Assembly (NCBI GenBank): GCA_002245135.1
Contig: NGBS01000609.1
Span: 48,501-112,500, forward strand
Length of the DNA: 64,000 bases
From: Proteromonas lacertae
Taxonomy: Eukaryota; Sar; Bigyra; Opalinata; Proteromonadidae
Direction: 5' to 3'
Shown here: piece by piece, positions 47,312-58,921 of the stretch
Position numbering within the stretch: the stretch's first letter is position 1
Layout of the letters: every line of letters begins with the position of its first letter
The notes under the pieces: model-generated
Seen by the model: only the letters and a program-made list of their open reading frames with translations
Told to the model about the DNA's origin: nothing
Database searches by the model: none
Position numbers and translations under genes: made by a program

Positions 47312-49039
47312 TTGCCACGTCATCCTACAATCAATCAACCAAAGCAAGAATATGGTCCATGGCAACCAGGTGCACATAGTGATTATGGTGTTGGTGTTGC
47401 TTATCAAAGTGTAACATATTATCAAACACAGCAAATACCTCCATCTCGTGAATATGTTTATCCATTACCATATACTATACAGCAACAACAATATTATTAT
47501 CCACCATCTCCTCCTTCAAATGCTTATTCTCAACAATTTAATCAACAACTTGCATATCCTCCTTATAATTCTTCAACAGATAAAGAAGATAAGCATAAAA
47601 AGAAAAAAAAGATAGAATCAAGTAGTAGTGAACGTAGTGTAGAAAATGAAAATAATGAAAATAAGAGAGATGATAATAATGGCAATTCAATAGTTGAAAT
47701 TGAAAATAAAAGAAGTTTAATAAGTTCTGATACAACCAGTCTTATATCATCTTCAAATCGTTCAGTAATTGATTCAAATTTAACTATTAATACAAATGCA
47801 TTAACAGATAATAAAACACAGGATGTAAATAGATTATTACCAATAAATGAAGAAATAGTAAAAGATTCATATGTTGTTCAAATAGATAAACTAAATCCTT
47901 CGATTAATGAAAAGAAAATATCTGATATATTTAGTATTGTTGGAAATTTAAAATCTGTAAATATCTATGAAGATGAAAAGAGATATGCCTTAATTGAATA
48001 TTCAACTAAAGAATCAGCAATAAAAGCAATTCAAAAGTTTAATGGATTGAAATTAAATGGAGATGAAATATTAGTTGATTGGAGTAAAATAAAGATAGAA
48101 AAGAATAAAGTAGTGTTAGATAATTTACCTTATAATGTAGAAGAAGAAAAGATCCGAAATATATGCAGTATAATTGGAGAGATAGAATCAATAGAAATAG
48201 AAAGACCAATAAATCCAAATGAAAGAAGTCGATGTTGTATAATATTCAAAGAAAAAGAAGCATTAGAAACTGTAAAAATAATATTAGGAGATGCAGAAAT
48301 TGATGGTTTACCAATTAAAGTAATAATCGATAAGAATGACACAATAAAATTGAATATAAATGATAATAGGAATAAAGATGTAAATATCAAACCAATGTCA
48401 GCTCCAACACCATTACAACCATATAAAGAAATGAGTGAAAGAATGAATGATTTAAATATAAATGATGAAAGAAAACCAAATTCATATCCACAACCATCAT
48501 CATTTTCTTCTTCTTCTTCTAGTACGTTATACACAATAGTTAATCCAATAATAATAAAAGATTTTGAAAAGAAAGAAGTTGAAAGTATATTTGAGAATTA
48601 TGAAGTAAAATCCATAACCGATTTATCTACTAATTGTTATGAAGTTATATTAAAAGATAATGAAATGTCAGATAAAGCTATGAAGAATTTAAATGGAAAA
48701 GAATTCGATCATAAGATAATTCATTTAGAATGGGGAGAAGAAAAGAAAGTGAAAAGACATTTAAATACAGTATTTGTAGGATGTTTATCATCAGATGTAA
48801 CAGAAGATGATATAAGAAAGAAATTTAGTGAAATTGGTGAGATAGACAGTGCGAAGGTGTTTCGACAGAAAGTGCAAAATAAATTACCTGATTATGCGTA
48901 TGTGAATTACGTGAATGCTGAAAGTGTAGATCAGGCGATTAAACGACTAAATGGAACGAATATCAAAGGTAGATTTATTACTGTGCAACATTCTAAAAGA
49001 AACACCCAAAAACTAAATAGAAACCCTTATTGTGTTTAA
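47312..49039 (+). CDS. Multi-RRM RNA-binding protein, copy 8, start unclear
   Basis: A 575-codon frame with a shortened Pro/Tyr/Gln-rich N-terminus (PSREYVYPLPYTIQQQQYYY), a KHKKKKKIESSSSERS basic stretch, RRM1-RRM2 close to the other copies, and RRM3-RRM4 close to copy 7. The C-terminus ends NTQKLNRNPYCV, because a single-base change relative to copy 7 alters the KKKHAK tail. No in-frame ATG precedes the RRMs, either in this frame or its upstream extension. Translation would need an undetected 5' exon, or the copy is a pseudogene with otherwise intact domains. Confidence 0.55.
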   Translation: MPRHPTINQPKQEYGPWQPGAHSDYGVGVAYQSVTYYQTQQIPPSREYVYPLPYTIQQQQYYYPPSPPSNAYSQQFNQQLAYPPYNSSTDKEDKHKKKKKIESSSSERSVENENNENKRDDNNGNSIVEIENKRSLISSDTTSLISSSNRSVIDSNLTINTNALTDNKTQDVNRLLPINEEIVKDSYVVQIDKLNPSINEKKISDIFSIVGNLKSVNIYEDEKRYALIEYSTKESAIKAIQKFNGLKLNGDEILVDWSKIKIEKNKVVLDNLPYNVEEEKIRNICSIIGEIESIEIERPINPNERSRCCIIFKEKEALETVKIILGDAEIDGLPIKVIIDKNDTIKLNINDNRNKDVNIKPMSAPTPLQPYKEMSERMNDLNINDERKPNSYPQPSSFSSSSSSTLYTIVNPIIIKDFEKKEVESIFENYEVKSITDLSTNCYEVILKDNEMSDKAMKNLNGKEFDHKIIHLEWGEEKKVKRHLNTVFVGCLSSDVTEDDIRKKFSEIGEIDSAKVFRQKVQNKLPDYAYVNYVNAESVDQAIKRLNGTNIKGRFITVQHSKRNTQKLNRNPYCV

Positions 49040-49636
49040 TCTCTTATATTTTATAGATTTTGTGTCTTTTTTGTTGTTATGTATTAAATATCTCTCTAAA
49101 ATGTTTGTCTTATTTCAAATTGGCTTATTTTGGTGTAAGAGGTTTAGATTAACACTTTTGTGGAACTTACTTTTCAAAAATATTTACTATTCATTTATTA
49201 ATCTTATACGTTACGAACTATTGTTTTTTTTAATCAATAATATTTTGAACTAACTCTCTCTGTATTTAGGAAATGTGTTCTTATTAGAAATGGTTGATTA
49301 TTAATTAGGAATCTGTATTATTCTCGTATGAATATTGAAAAAGTGTATAAAATTAAATTTAACAACATTTTAGAAATAATCAATAAGTTCTGACATTGGG
49401 TCTAATTCTCATATATATGTTATATATAACTCAACCATGCATAAGCGGTCATTATTGCTAAAGTTAAGAATGGTTTAATAATAGTAGAAGAAAGAAAGTT
49501 TATCATGTTCAGAAGGTGATTATTGTCCATTATGTACTTTATGACAAAACATAAAAGTAAGTCCTTTGCTTAACTCAACTTCAAAATAATTAATAAAACA
49601 AAAAAACATATGTAGACAGTAATATAATAATAGTAA
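49040..49636. other. Intergenic, no gene supported
   Basis: AT-rich. The open frame at 49032-49253 is hydrophobic low-complexity translation of T-rich sequence and not convincing. Confidence 0.5.
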
Positions 49637-51363
49637 TTAGTTTAAACTTTCTTCTATATATTCTTCACCATCATCATAACCATCATTAAATCCTTTTAAA
49701 CTTTCTTTAGTATCATACATATAGTAATTATCTTCATAACTTAAACCACAAAGTCCACATATATATCCATTTCGATAAGATAATATATATTCTATAATAT
49801 ATTTTAATTAATCTATATTATCAGTTATTTTTACTTTTTCATATGTAATTTCTATATTCTTTTTCTTCAATTCTTCAACTTTCTTTTCTAAGTCAATAAG
49901 TTTGCATTTACTTAATTTTATTTCTACATATTATATAATAATTATAAATTATATATATACTATCAAATTTCATTATTTTAAACTTATGTATGTATGGAGA
50001 AGATATAAAATATGAAGTTAGATAAGTATTCTAAACATTTATATTTATACTATCAATTAATGGATTTATATCACTTATCGTATTACCACTTATATATAAT
50101 TCTTTTAACTTTGCAACTTCACATAAACTCTTACATAATTCTTCAAATGACTTATCACATATATTACATTTCATTAAACTAACAACTTCTAAATTTTTTA
50201 ATTTCTTTATTTTTATACATAATTTTTTTATATCTAATCCACTAACTCGATTATAATCAAATCAAATTTCCATCAATTCACTAAACTTGTCTAAATTATC
50301 AATTATTATATGAACACTTTTTATATATCCATTGCTGTTTATCAAACTAAGTCTTTTTAAATTTTGGTTATTTCTTTTTATTAATGCTTCGGTTCCATTA
50401 CTTACTATCTCATTTTCATCATCTACATCACATAAATTATATATTTCATCAAAATTTATCGTTTCAATTCCACTTGGAAGTTTTCTTATTAAATCAACCA
50501 TTATACTTCTCTTTATAGGATTATCACTAAAATTAAATTTCTTTAGGTTTTGGAATTTACTAATCTCATCGCATATTTTATCATTTTTTATTCTAATATC
50601 AGCCAATTCAATACTTTCTACAATATCTTTATTTGATAATAAACTGAAGATTTTTTCTACACTTTTATACGATATTGCATCAAAACGAATATTCTTTATA
50701 TTCTTTAACCCATTCATTTTTTCTTTCAATTCATTACCTACATTGGTATTTTCATCTAATGTTACAACATGATAAAATTCAAACGATTTTATGTTGGAGA
50801 AATCTACATTTTCAAATAATGATTAAATACAACCATTCTTATAGTAAAAATGATGTAATGATATATGTTCTACTTTTTCACACTTTTTCAATACACTATT
50901 TAACCATTTGATGCTTTTATCACAATTAATATCGACTATTTTATTATTATTATTATTAAATATATATTTATACATTCTATTGTTATCTTATTCACATTTA
51001 CATAACTTTTCTCTTCAATATCTTTAAAACACTCACACTCAGCACTACCAGCTTCTTTAGCTGATTTTAACACACACTTTAAACTAACTTCACTCGTATC
51101 ACTTCCATTCACGGGATATTTGAACATATTATCACTTTCCAATACATTTTCACAGCAGTCTACTCAAAGTATACTTTTAATTTTATACTTATTTTTATTT
51201 TGCAATTCCTTTTACAGCTTGCGCATTCACCTTTATCGGAACTTTCCATATCTATTTCATTAATAAATAAACTAGTACAGCTATCATCACTCTCAGATTC
51301 ACTTCTATTCACTCTATCATCATCTCCTATACTAACATCGCTCGATTCAATTACAATGTTCAT
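49637..51363 (-). pseudogene. Leucine-rich-repeat protein, paralogue 1, broken
   Basis: Read right to left: an acidic Ser/Asp-rich N-terminal exon (MNIVIESSDVSIGDDDRVNR), then fragments with frame breaks, an LRR core (50262-50729; repeats such as LKRLSLINSNGYIKSVHIII, IETINFDEIYNLCDV), an in-frame TGA after SELMEI, and more LRRs (LEVVSLMKCN, LKELYISGNTISDIN). A helical C-terminus follows (LIDLEKKVEELKKKNIE), then an in-frame TAA and a final block with GFNDGYDDGEEYIEE. The order of parts equals that of the neighbour at 51697-53471, so it is a decayed tandem duplicate. The LRR form recalls the BspA/FNIP-rich families of amoeboid protists; that is an impression only. Confidence 0.55.
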
Positions 51364-51384
51364 CGCTTCAGGAATACAAATGTA

Positions 51385-51580
51385 AAAACAAAAAAATTAT
51401 TGTCCTATAGTACCAATGTGATAATGGTAAAAACAAAATAACATTCGCAAAGTATAAATCTATAAAAGAAGGATTAAGAGTTAGTGACGATGAATTAAAA
51501 GAAATAAAAAGCTCCTATCTAGACAACTATGAATATTATGGAGATGTAATAGATAATTATGATGAAAGGAATAAATAAAT
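51385..51580 (+). other. Short open fragment
   Basis: A + strand stretch encodes KEGLRVSDDELKEIKSSYLD, then an NYEYYGDVIDNYDER tail ending in TAA. It resembles a charged C-terminal exon but has no visible upstream exons. Probably a gene remnant. Confidence 0.25.
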
Positions 51581-51696
51581 AAATATAACTAAATCTGGTA
51601 ATCATAATTAAAAACTGTTATGATAAAAACATTTATCATATGCATTATCAATTACATCTGCTAGATTATTGAACCATCCTTTTGTACAATTTGAAA

Positions 51697-53471
51697 TTAT
51701 GAGTATTCTTTCATGCGATATTCATCACCTTTCTTATAACCATCTTTAAATCCATTTAAAGCATCTTCTACATCAAATAAATTATAATTCTTTTCAAAAT
51801 TTTTGCTTTCATATCCACATCTAAAGCCAAAGTGATATGCTAATGTATAATCTTCATTATATTTTGTATGGACTTTTTTATCTGTTAATACTACTCTTTC
51901 AATTTCAATTTCTTTTTCTTTTTCTTTCATTTCTGATATTTTCTTTTCTAATTCTTCGTTTTCTATTTCATTCAACTTTACTTCTAATTATAATAGATTA
52001 TATTCATATATACCATCAATTTTTAATCTTTTTAAATTATTTAACTTTAATATTTTATCAAGTAATTCTATCATATCTTCATATTTTAAATATTCTCCAC
52101 ACATGTATAATGATTCCAGCGATTCATATTTTTCTATATTCTTTAAAAAGGCATTTATATCACTTATCTTATTACCACTTATATATAATTCTTTTAACTT
52201 TGGAACTTCACATAAACTATTACATAACTCTTCAAATGATTTGTTATATATACCACATACATTTAAACTAATAACTTCTAATTTTGATAAATGCTTTATT
52301 TCTTTACATAGTTCATTTATATCTACTCCTGCAACTGTATTACCATCATATCGAAACTCAATTCACTAAACTTATTCAAGTTCTTTATTATTATATGATT
52401 ACTTTTTATATATTGATCATTGTTCATCAAACTCAGTCTTTTTAAGTGTTTATTATTTCGGTATATTAATCTCTCTATTTCAATGCTCATTATCTCATCT
52501 TCATCATTTATAATTTCATTACATACACCATCAAAATGTAATGTTTCTATTCTAATTGGAAGTTTGTTTATTAAATCAATCATTATACTATTCTTTATAC
52601 AACTATAACTAAAACTAAATTTCTTCAAATTATGGAATTCACTAATCACATCAGTAAATTTCTCATTATTAACACTTGTACCAAACAATTCCAAGTTTTC
52701 TATATTCTTTTTATTTGGTAATAAACAAAGTATATTTAACACATCATCATACAAAAATGATTCAATTATAATGCTTTTTAATTTGTTTAGCTCACATATC
52801 TTATCTTTTAATTCATTATAGATACTACCATCTTTATCAAATGTAAAAGTATGATGTAATTCAAATGTTATTATATTACTAATATTTACATCGTTTAATA
52901 ATGATTTAATATTGCCACTCTTGTAGCAAATATTAACAAACGAGATATGCTCCAGATTGGGAGAATTTTTCAATAAACTATTTAAACATTTTATCATCTC
53001 ATCACTCATATATGGAATAAATGCTATTCATTAATAAATATTAATTATTATTATACTTTCTATATTTAACCTCTTTAAATTGTTGTAATATCGCTCTTTA
53101 TATTCACCAAAACACTTAATATTATCATCATTTTTGTTGTTTTCACAGTGTATAGTAATTTCACTTAATTCACTTAAATTTGACGAATACTTTGATATAT
53201 TTCGCAGATCTTCAGCTTTTAGTACTCTACTACCATTTAACCATTCATTGGCATCACAATACTCTATAAAAAACAATAGACTATTTAATATACTCTCTTT
53301 TATATCTTTTTCACTTTCAACAGTGGTGATTTCATCTCCATCGGAACTATTTTTATCTACTTCATTGATAACAGAACACTTAGTAGAAAGATTACTCTCT
53401 GATACAGCTTTCTTTTCTTCAATATACTCATTTTCATTAGTAATACTTAATTTAATCCCTTTATCTGTCAT
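51697..53471 (-). CDS. Leucine-rich-repeat protein, paralogue 2, one frameshift
   Basis: Three exons (53057-53471, 52014-53023, 51697-51983) with introns of 33 and 30 nt that keep phase. The N-terminal exon is acidic then helical (FFIEYCDANEWLNG). The middle exon is a run of irregular LRRs (LEHISFVNICYKSGNIKSLL, IENLELFGTSVNNEKF, LKRLSLMNNDQYIKSNHIII, LEVISLNVCGIYNKSFEELC, LKELYISGNKISDIN). The last exon is a coiled coil followed by FGFRCGYESKNF and GFKDGYKKGDEYRMKE. One frame change in exon 2 near 52360 (after NLNKFSE) separates the repeats into two open parts; the sequence on both sides is otherwise clean. LRR solenoids bind proteins. There is no signal peptide, so it is probably cytoplasmic. 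Confidence 0.55.
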
Positions 53472-54269
53472 TTCAAATATACAATGTAAACAAGAAAGAT
53501 TAGAAAATTCTATGTATTGTGTTGTATTTTAATGTATTGTATTGTATTAGCAAAATTTGAAGAAGATAATAAGATTATATATTATTAACGATTAGCTACG
53601 ATAATCAACATCTAGACACCATCTTGATTTGCTGTTTCATTCAATTTAATCTGTTCATATCTCATCTGTTAGCCAAATTAAAAAAGATAATCTGAATAAA
53701 TATATAACTTATGATAAGAATAAATAAATTGTATTTTCTGGAGAAAAACTGAGGCATAAAAAATAAATAGTAAAAGTGTCAAATGATAGTGATGCGAAGA
53801 ATGAAATATTATCAGTTGGAGATGATTGTTCTTTAGAAATATTGTAGATATGTCTTATTTTATATAAACCATAAAAAGTAATATATTATCACTCTCATAA
53901 CATGAATTCCAACAGTAACAACAATAACAATTAAAGATTCTAAGCCCGTTTGGAGTAAAAAAAATTATTTCTCATCTACATCATATCAGCTAAAATTAAA
54001 ATATTAGTTTTAACATAATAATAAAATCAATCTACAAAATATAAAGCTTCATCTTACCATAGATCACGAGAAAAATGACATGCAAAAAAATAAAACTAAG
54101 AAATTTGATTGGCTATTGTAACATGATTTAATTGGTTGTTGTTGTGTGATCTTATTGGTTACATGTGGAGCTATTTAATTGGTTATTCATTCAAATACTC
54201 ATTTCATTTATATTTCATAAATTAGATCTTTAACTGCAGTTCTTTAAGTTTATATTATTTGGTTGTGAA
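53472..54269. other. Intergenic with promoter of SPRY-NTPase gene
   Basis: No intact gene. A short open fragment (SNDSDAKNEILSVGDDCSLE near 53780-53850) resembles an acidic N-terminus of the LRR family. The right end holds four evenly spaced ATTGG boxes (54108-54182). Confidence 0.4.
54108..54182. promoter_or_regulatory. Four ATTGG (CCAAT-box) motifs at about 23-bp spacing
   Basis: ATTGG occurs at 54108, 54131, 54154 and 54178, all on the + strand, in contexts GATTGGCT, AATTGGTT, TATTGGTT and AATTGGTT. ATTGG is the reverse complement of the NF-Y box CCAAT. The last copy is 88 bp before the ATG of the SPRY-NTPase gene. Confidence 0.4.
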
Positions 54270-57200
54270 ATGAGTGCTATTTTCAGATATATAGATGGTT
54301 TTATAGATTATTTATTTGGTAGTTCATGTAAATATAATGTGATTGATTTGAAACAGGAAGGTATAAAAATTACAGATTATAACTACCACATAATCCCACA
54401 AATTATTGAAGAAGAGTCTTCTGTAGTGGTGGAATTTGAAAGAAAGAAAGTAGATGCTATTCTAGTTGGAATATATGATTTTGCAAAAAAGAGTCATCTT
54501 AATATTAAACTAGAATTAAATGATTGTAATATATTTACAGTAGAATATTCAAATGATGGTAAAACAATGAAAATTAATAACAATAAAATATTAAAAATAG
54601 AAGGAAAATCAGAAGAATTATTTTTACCATTGTTTGCTTTGCATAAGAATGCTAGTGAATATGATGAAATCAAGATTTTGAGAATATGGGCAAGTAATCA
54701 TAAAGATAAAGAAAGTATTTGTTGTTTCCCAAGCGGTGAAGGTGAAGTACGTATGGAAGAAGAAGAGAATAAAGATGAAACTCTTCATATTAGCCAAATT
54801 AATAGTATATCATACAATTATGTTATAATTTTATAGAAGCAGACCAATCAAAAAGAAAAGCATCTGATGATTTACAATTACGGGCAACAAAAAAGATTTG
54901 TATTGATATTCGTAATGTTGAAGTATATGAAGTCAATAGCTGTTTATCTATCTTCTTAGATTGGCTGAAAAAAGGTGAAGTTTATCATTTCAAATTCAGA
55001 ATAAATAAATTTGATGATAGAATTGATTTTGGTTATTGTGGATATTATGATAAAGTTAAAGAGAATGATCCTTATATCAAGATATTAAATGATAAATCTG
55101 AAGTATTTGATGGAACAGAAATAACTAGTATTAAAGGAAATGTAGGAGTATATGAAGTGATTTATGATATGATTAACTATAAAATGTCAATCAAGCAAGG
55201 AAATGATCCAGTGGTGGAAGTTTGTCAAATCAATTCAGACATAACATTCCCTTTTTTTAGGGTAAATGAAAGTAGTGATAATGAAATTAGGTTGATAGAA
55301 TATTGGAAATTACCAGTTGTAATACAAAGGTATAGACTCACAAAAACTTCAAATGAATCATATACAAATCCTGTTAATAACAAAAGAGCTTATATTTATA
55401 CTTTATACAATACTGAATCAGATTTATATAAAACTAAAAGTGATGATAGCAGTGATAAAATTAAGTATGTTGTATGCAATAAGATATTTCAACATCTAGC
55501 TGTAAGAAAAGACAAAGCTATGGAAGAAGAAGATGAAGAGAAGGAGAAAGAGAAATATAATTATACAATAAATATAGAAATGAAAGAGAATGATGGAATA
55601 TATCACTTCTATTATGAAATAATGAGTGTTGGTACTGCAGGTATTAGGTTTGGTTATTGTCAAAATCGAGATTTATCAAATGAAGTAACAATATTGCATG
55701 ATATTCCAGTAGAAAATGGGAAAGTATATGAAGTAATATATGATATAATACATATGCAGATGTGTATTATTAAAGATGGTTATACAGTATTATCTCCACA
55801 AGTTATACCCACATCTACAGACTCATCTTTACCAATTTACCCATATATTAGTGTTGGTGATAAAGATGGATTAGTTAAATTAATAGAGTATTATAAAGAA
55901 AGAGAAAATTATGGATTTAATGATATTACAATGTATAAAAATACAAGAATTAATGAAATAAAAGATTATAAAGGATATAATAAATTTTATAGAACTGAAG
56001 AGTTAGGATTACCAAATAGTATTTATGGTTTGTATAATTATGAAAAATATTACTGGCTATATGAATTATCATTAATAAAAACTAATGCACCAAACACTGA
56101 TATTACTCCAATAAAGAAAATAATAGAATCCAGATTTAGATTACAAAAAAAGGAAATGAAATATATAGATAAAAGTGATATTACAGATTTAATCATATTT
56201 TTAAAATATTATGCTGAAAAAATGTCAGAATACTTAGATTTACCAGATAGTTTTGTTAAAATAGTAAACAGTTTGAGTATTAAAAGTTCAGATGATGTGA
56301 AATATTTAGAATTTAGACAATCAAATGTAAATGTTTTCCAGTTTCCAATGAACAGAATTTACATCAGAGATTGTTATTATGAAATGTTTAGAGATATATG
56401 TAAATGTTTATCAGTAGACAAGTCTAATATAGTAGTAACTGGTCAACCAGGTATTGGGAAAACATCATTCATATATGTATTATTATACTTCATAAGGAAT
56501 AATTACTTATATTATCCATTTGATAACAATTTAAAGACTTATTTAGAATGTGAAGAATTGAAAAAAGAAATAGAAAGTATAAGCAATAATGTAAGTACAA
56601 GAAAAATAGATGAATTACTAATCAAGAATGGGATTAAATTCACAAAAGAAGATAATGCAAATTATAATGATTTAATAGAAAAAGGATTGAATCATCATAT
56701 TGATGATAAAGTAATAAATAGTGATGATAATGTATGGATAAAAAATGATGGAAAGTTTAAAGATATTTACATAATTAAAGGGAAAAAATATGGAGATGAA
56801 GATAAAAGGAAAGTATATTTAATGAGAGATGGTGTTATTTTTAAAATAGACAGTATGAAAATTAAATTGAATGAAATAAGAGATTCTATAATAATAGTTG
56901 ATACTTTAAATGAAGTTTTTAATTATAGTAACATAATAATTTCAATAAGTTCACCTGATTATAGTAATTATAGTAATTACAAAGATTTTTGTAAAGAATT
57001 ATATTTTGAATCTTTAAGTGAAAAAGAAATTAATGAGTGGTTTGTAAATTGCATTGGTTTTAACATTCATAGTGTTTCTGATGATGATGATAGTAATGAT
57101 TTTAAAAGAATATGTAAAAAGTATGGAAATATTCCTCGTCAAATTTATTACCATTATTTATATAGAATTAATTATGAAAACAGAGATTATTGGAATTATT

Positions 57201-58921
57201 ATAAACAGTTAATAGACAGTGTAGAAAAAACAAATGGTTATAATGATTTTTTAGAGAAATATATGAAGAAAGAGAGTTTACCAGTTCATGATTTATCCAA
57301 TATTATATTAAAATATGATTTACAGTTAAAATGGGATAATGATTTAGAGAAAGATATATTACAGCCAAAAGAAAAATTGAAATTCATTTCTGAAGATGTA
57401 GAAAAATATATAGTATGTAAATTCTATCCACCTAGAAATCTAGATGAATATACACAGATCGATAATTATTATAAATCAATTAAAGATAATGATGATGAGT
57501 TAGTGAAAAGAATGGCATTGAAACAGAAAATAGCATATAAATTAAGTAAAAAAGAGATTCAGCTTTATGATAACACTAATATATCTTATAACCTCCGTGC
57601 AAAAACAGTTACAGCTACTGTTAAAGCTGTTACTTTAAATGATCCAAATTTCGAAATAGATTCTAAGAAAGAAGTGTATGTTTATAATCCTATTGATGGA
57701 TCTTATTTTGTTTACTATATATTAAATGAAGAAAATTACTTTGATTTGATAATGAATGGAGTATTTATAAAAATATTATTAGATGGTGAAGAAGAGTTAA
57801 AGATTAATAATGAAGATAAAGATAATAATGAAATAATTGAGGAGATGAAAAAGAAACAAAATGAAAAAATGCAAGAATCAATAAGAGAATACAGTGAGAA
57901 GAAAGAAGGTTACTTTATATATTGTGTAATACAGAATGAAGCAGTAAAAAGATGTAATAGTCACTTCAAAGTTGATGCTCTATCTGTTCCAGCTACAACT
58001 CCATTACTATTTCCTTCACCGCAATCATCATTATCATCAAATCAACAACAATCATTTCTTCCAAAAGTGAAAGATTTTGATATATATGTAGGTGCTCGTA
58101 TGTATCTTATGAGAAAGTGCTTCAAAGATATGTGGGATATTATTTCAAAAGATAATTTTGCTTTTGATTATCAAAGAAATTATTTGATACTTGGTCATAG
58201 TAGAATAGGTAAATCAGTATTAGCTGAAGTTATTAGAGATAAAATTCTAAAAAATTCTATAAATGTTTATTATAAAGGGGAGTATTGTAATATTCGTTTA
58301 CCAAAGCGACCATATGTTGTAATTTCTGATGGAGAAGTTATTGGTGAAGATGATTATGCTGATGCAAAAATGATAATAGTTATAGCTGATGCATATAATG
58401 ATAAGTGTAAAACATTTCAAAGTAAAAGATGTACATTGGTGATGTATATACCTCCATTTACAGAAGAAGAAGTGAATGAAGTTGTCTTATTGAACAGTAT
58501 TCATCGAAAATGTGTAAGTAATGGATTTACTAATTATAATTCTATTAAAGATAAAGTAACTTTTAATGAAAAGGAATATGCTGAAGAAATTAAAAAATAT
58601 ACTGAAAACTATACATATAATGGAGGTATTATTGGAAATGATTATATAATAAATAAAGAATTTATTTTAGATATAGTAAATGAAATTGGTAAAGAAAAGC
58701 TAGTAGATATAGCAAAAGGTATAAATAAGACTTCTATATCAAATTCTTACTATGAATATATATTAATATATGAAACAGATGAAAATGATGTAACAAAATC
58801 TGGTAAGCTTAGATTTATTTCTGAAACGATAAGAGAAATGGTATATAAAGAAATAACAAAGAGTGTTTATAATAGTGAAAAAATGATAAAAGAATTGGAT
58901 GAAAATCTAGCTAGAAGTTAA
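54270..58921 (+). CDS. SPRY-like domains plus two Crinkler/RHS-type NTPase modules
   Basis: Exons 54270-54804 and 54837-58921, split by a 32-nt intron, give 1539 aa. The N-terminal 560 residues hold at least two related beta-sandwich blocks resembling SPRY/B30.2: DFGYCGYYDK...VYEVIYDMINYKMSIKQG and GIRFGYCQNRD...VYEVIYDIIHMQMCIIKDG, the second with LPIYPYISVGDKDG. A third, weaker copy may precede them. NTPase module A: IYIRDCYYEMFRDIC, Walker A VVTGQPGIGKTSF, ISSPDYSNYSNY, LSEKEINEW, YGNIPRQIYY. Module B: MYLMRKCFKDMWDII, Walker A ILGHSRIGKSVL, VVISDGEVIGEDDY, MYIPPFTEEEVNEV. SPRY domains usually recognise a partner, and these NTPases typically drive effector or nuclease domains. No nuclease motif is visible here. 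Role unknown; a sensor or effector-like protein is one possibility. Confidence 0.7.

Larger units (their letters stand above)
27435..49039 (+). repeat. Dispersed tandem array of RRM gene family
   Basis: Eight copies or fragments, all on the + strand: 27435-29669, 30060-30861, 31995-32519, 32602-33866, 34151-36303, 41813-43978, 44777-46813 and 47312-49039. Three look intact (first, sixth, seventh). The eighth has intact RRMs but no clear start, and four are broken. A 108-bp RRM2 block is identical by eye in five copies and has one change in the eighth. Between copies 5 and 6 lie unrelated genes (LRR relic, CPBP protease, TPR gene, decayed element). Confidence 0.8.

Noticed and set aside
28583-48534. 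Repeated minus-strand frames of 70-134 codons at each RRM copy
   Set aside because: They recur only because the RRM1-RRM2 nucleotide blocks are duplicated. They are antisense and start at different places in each copy.
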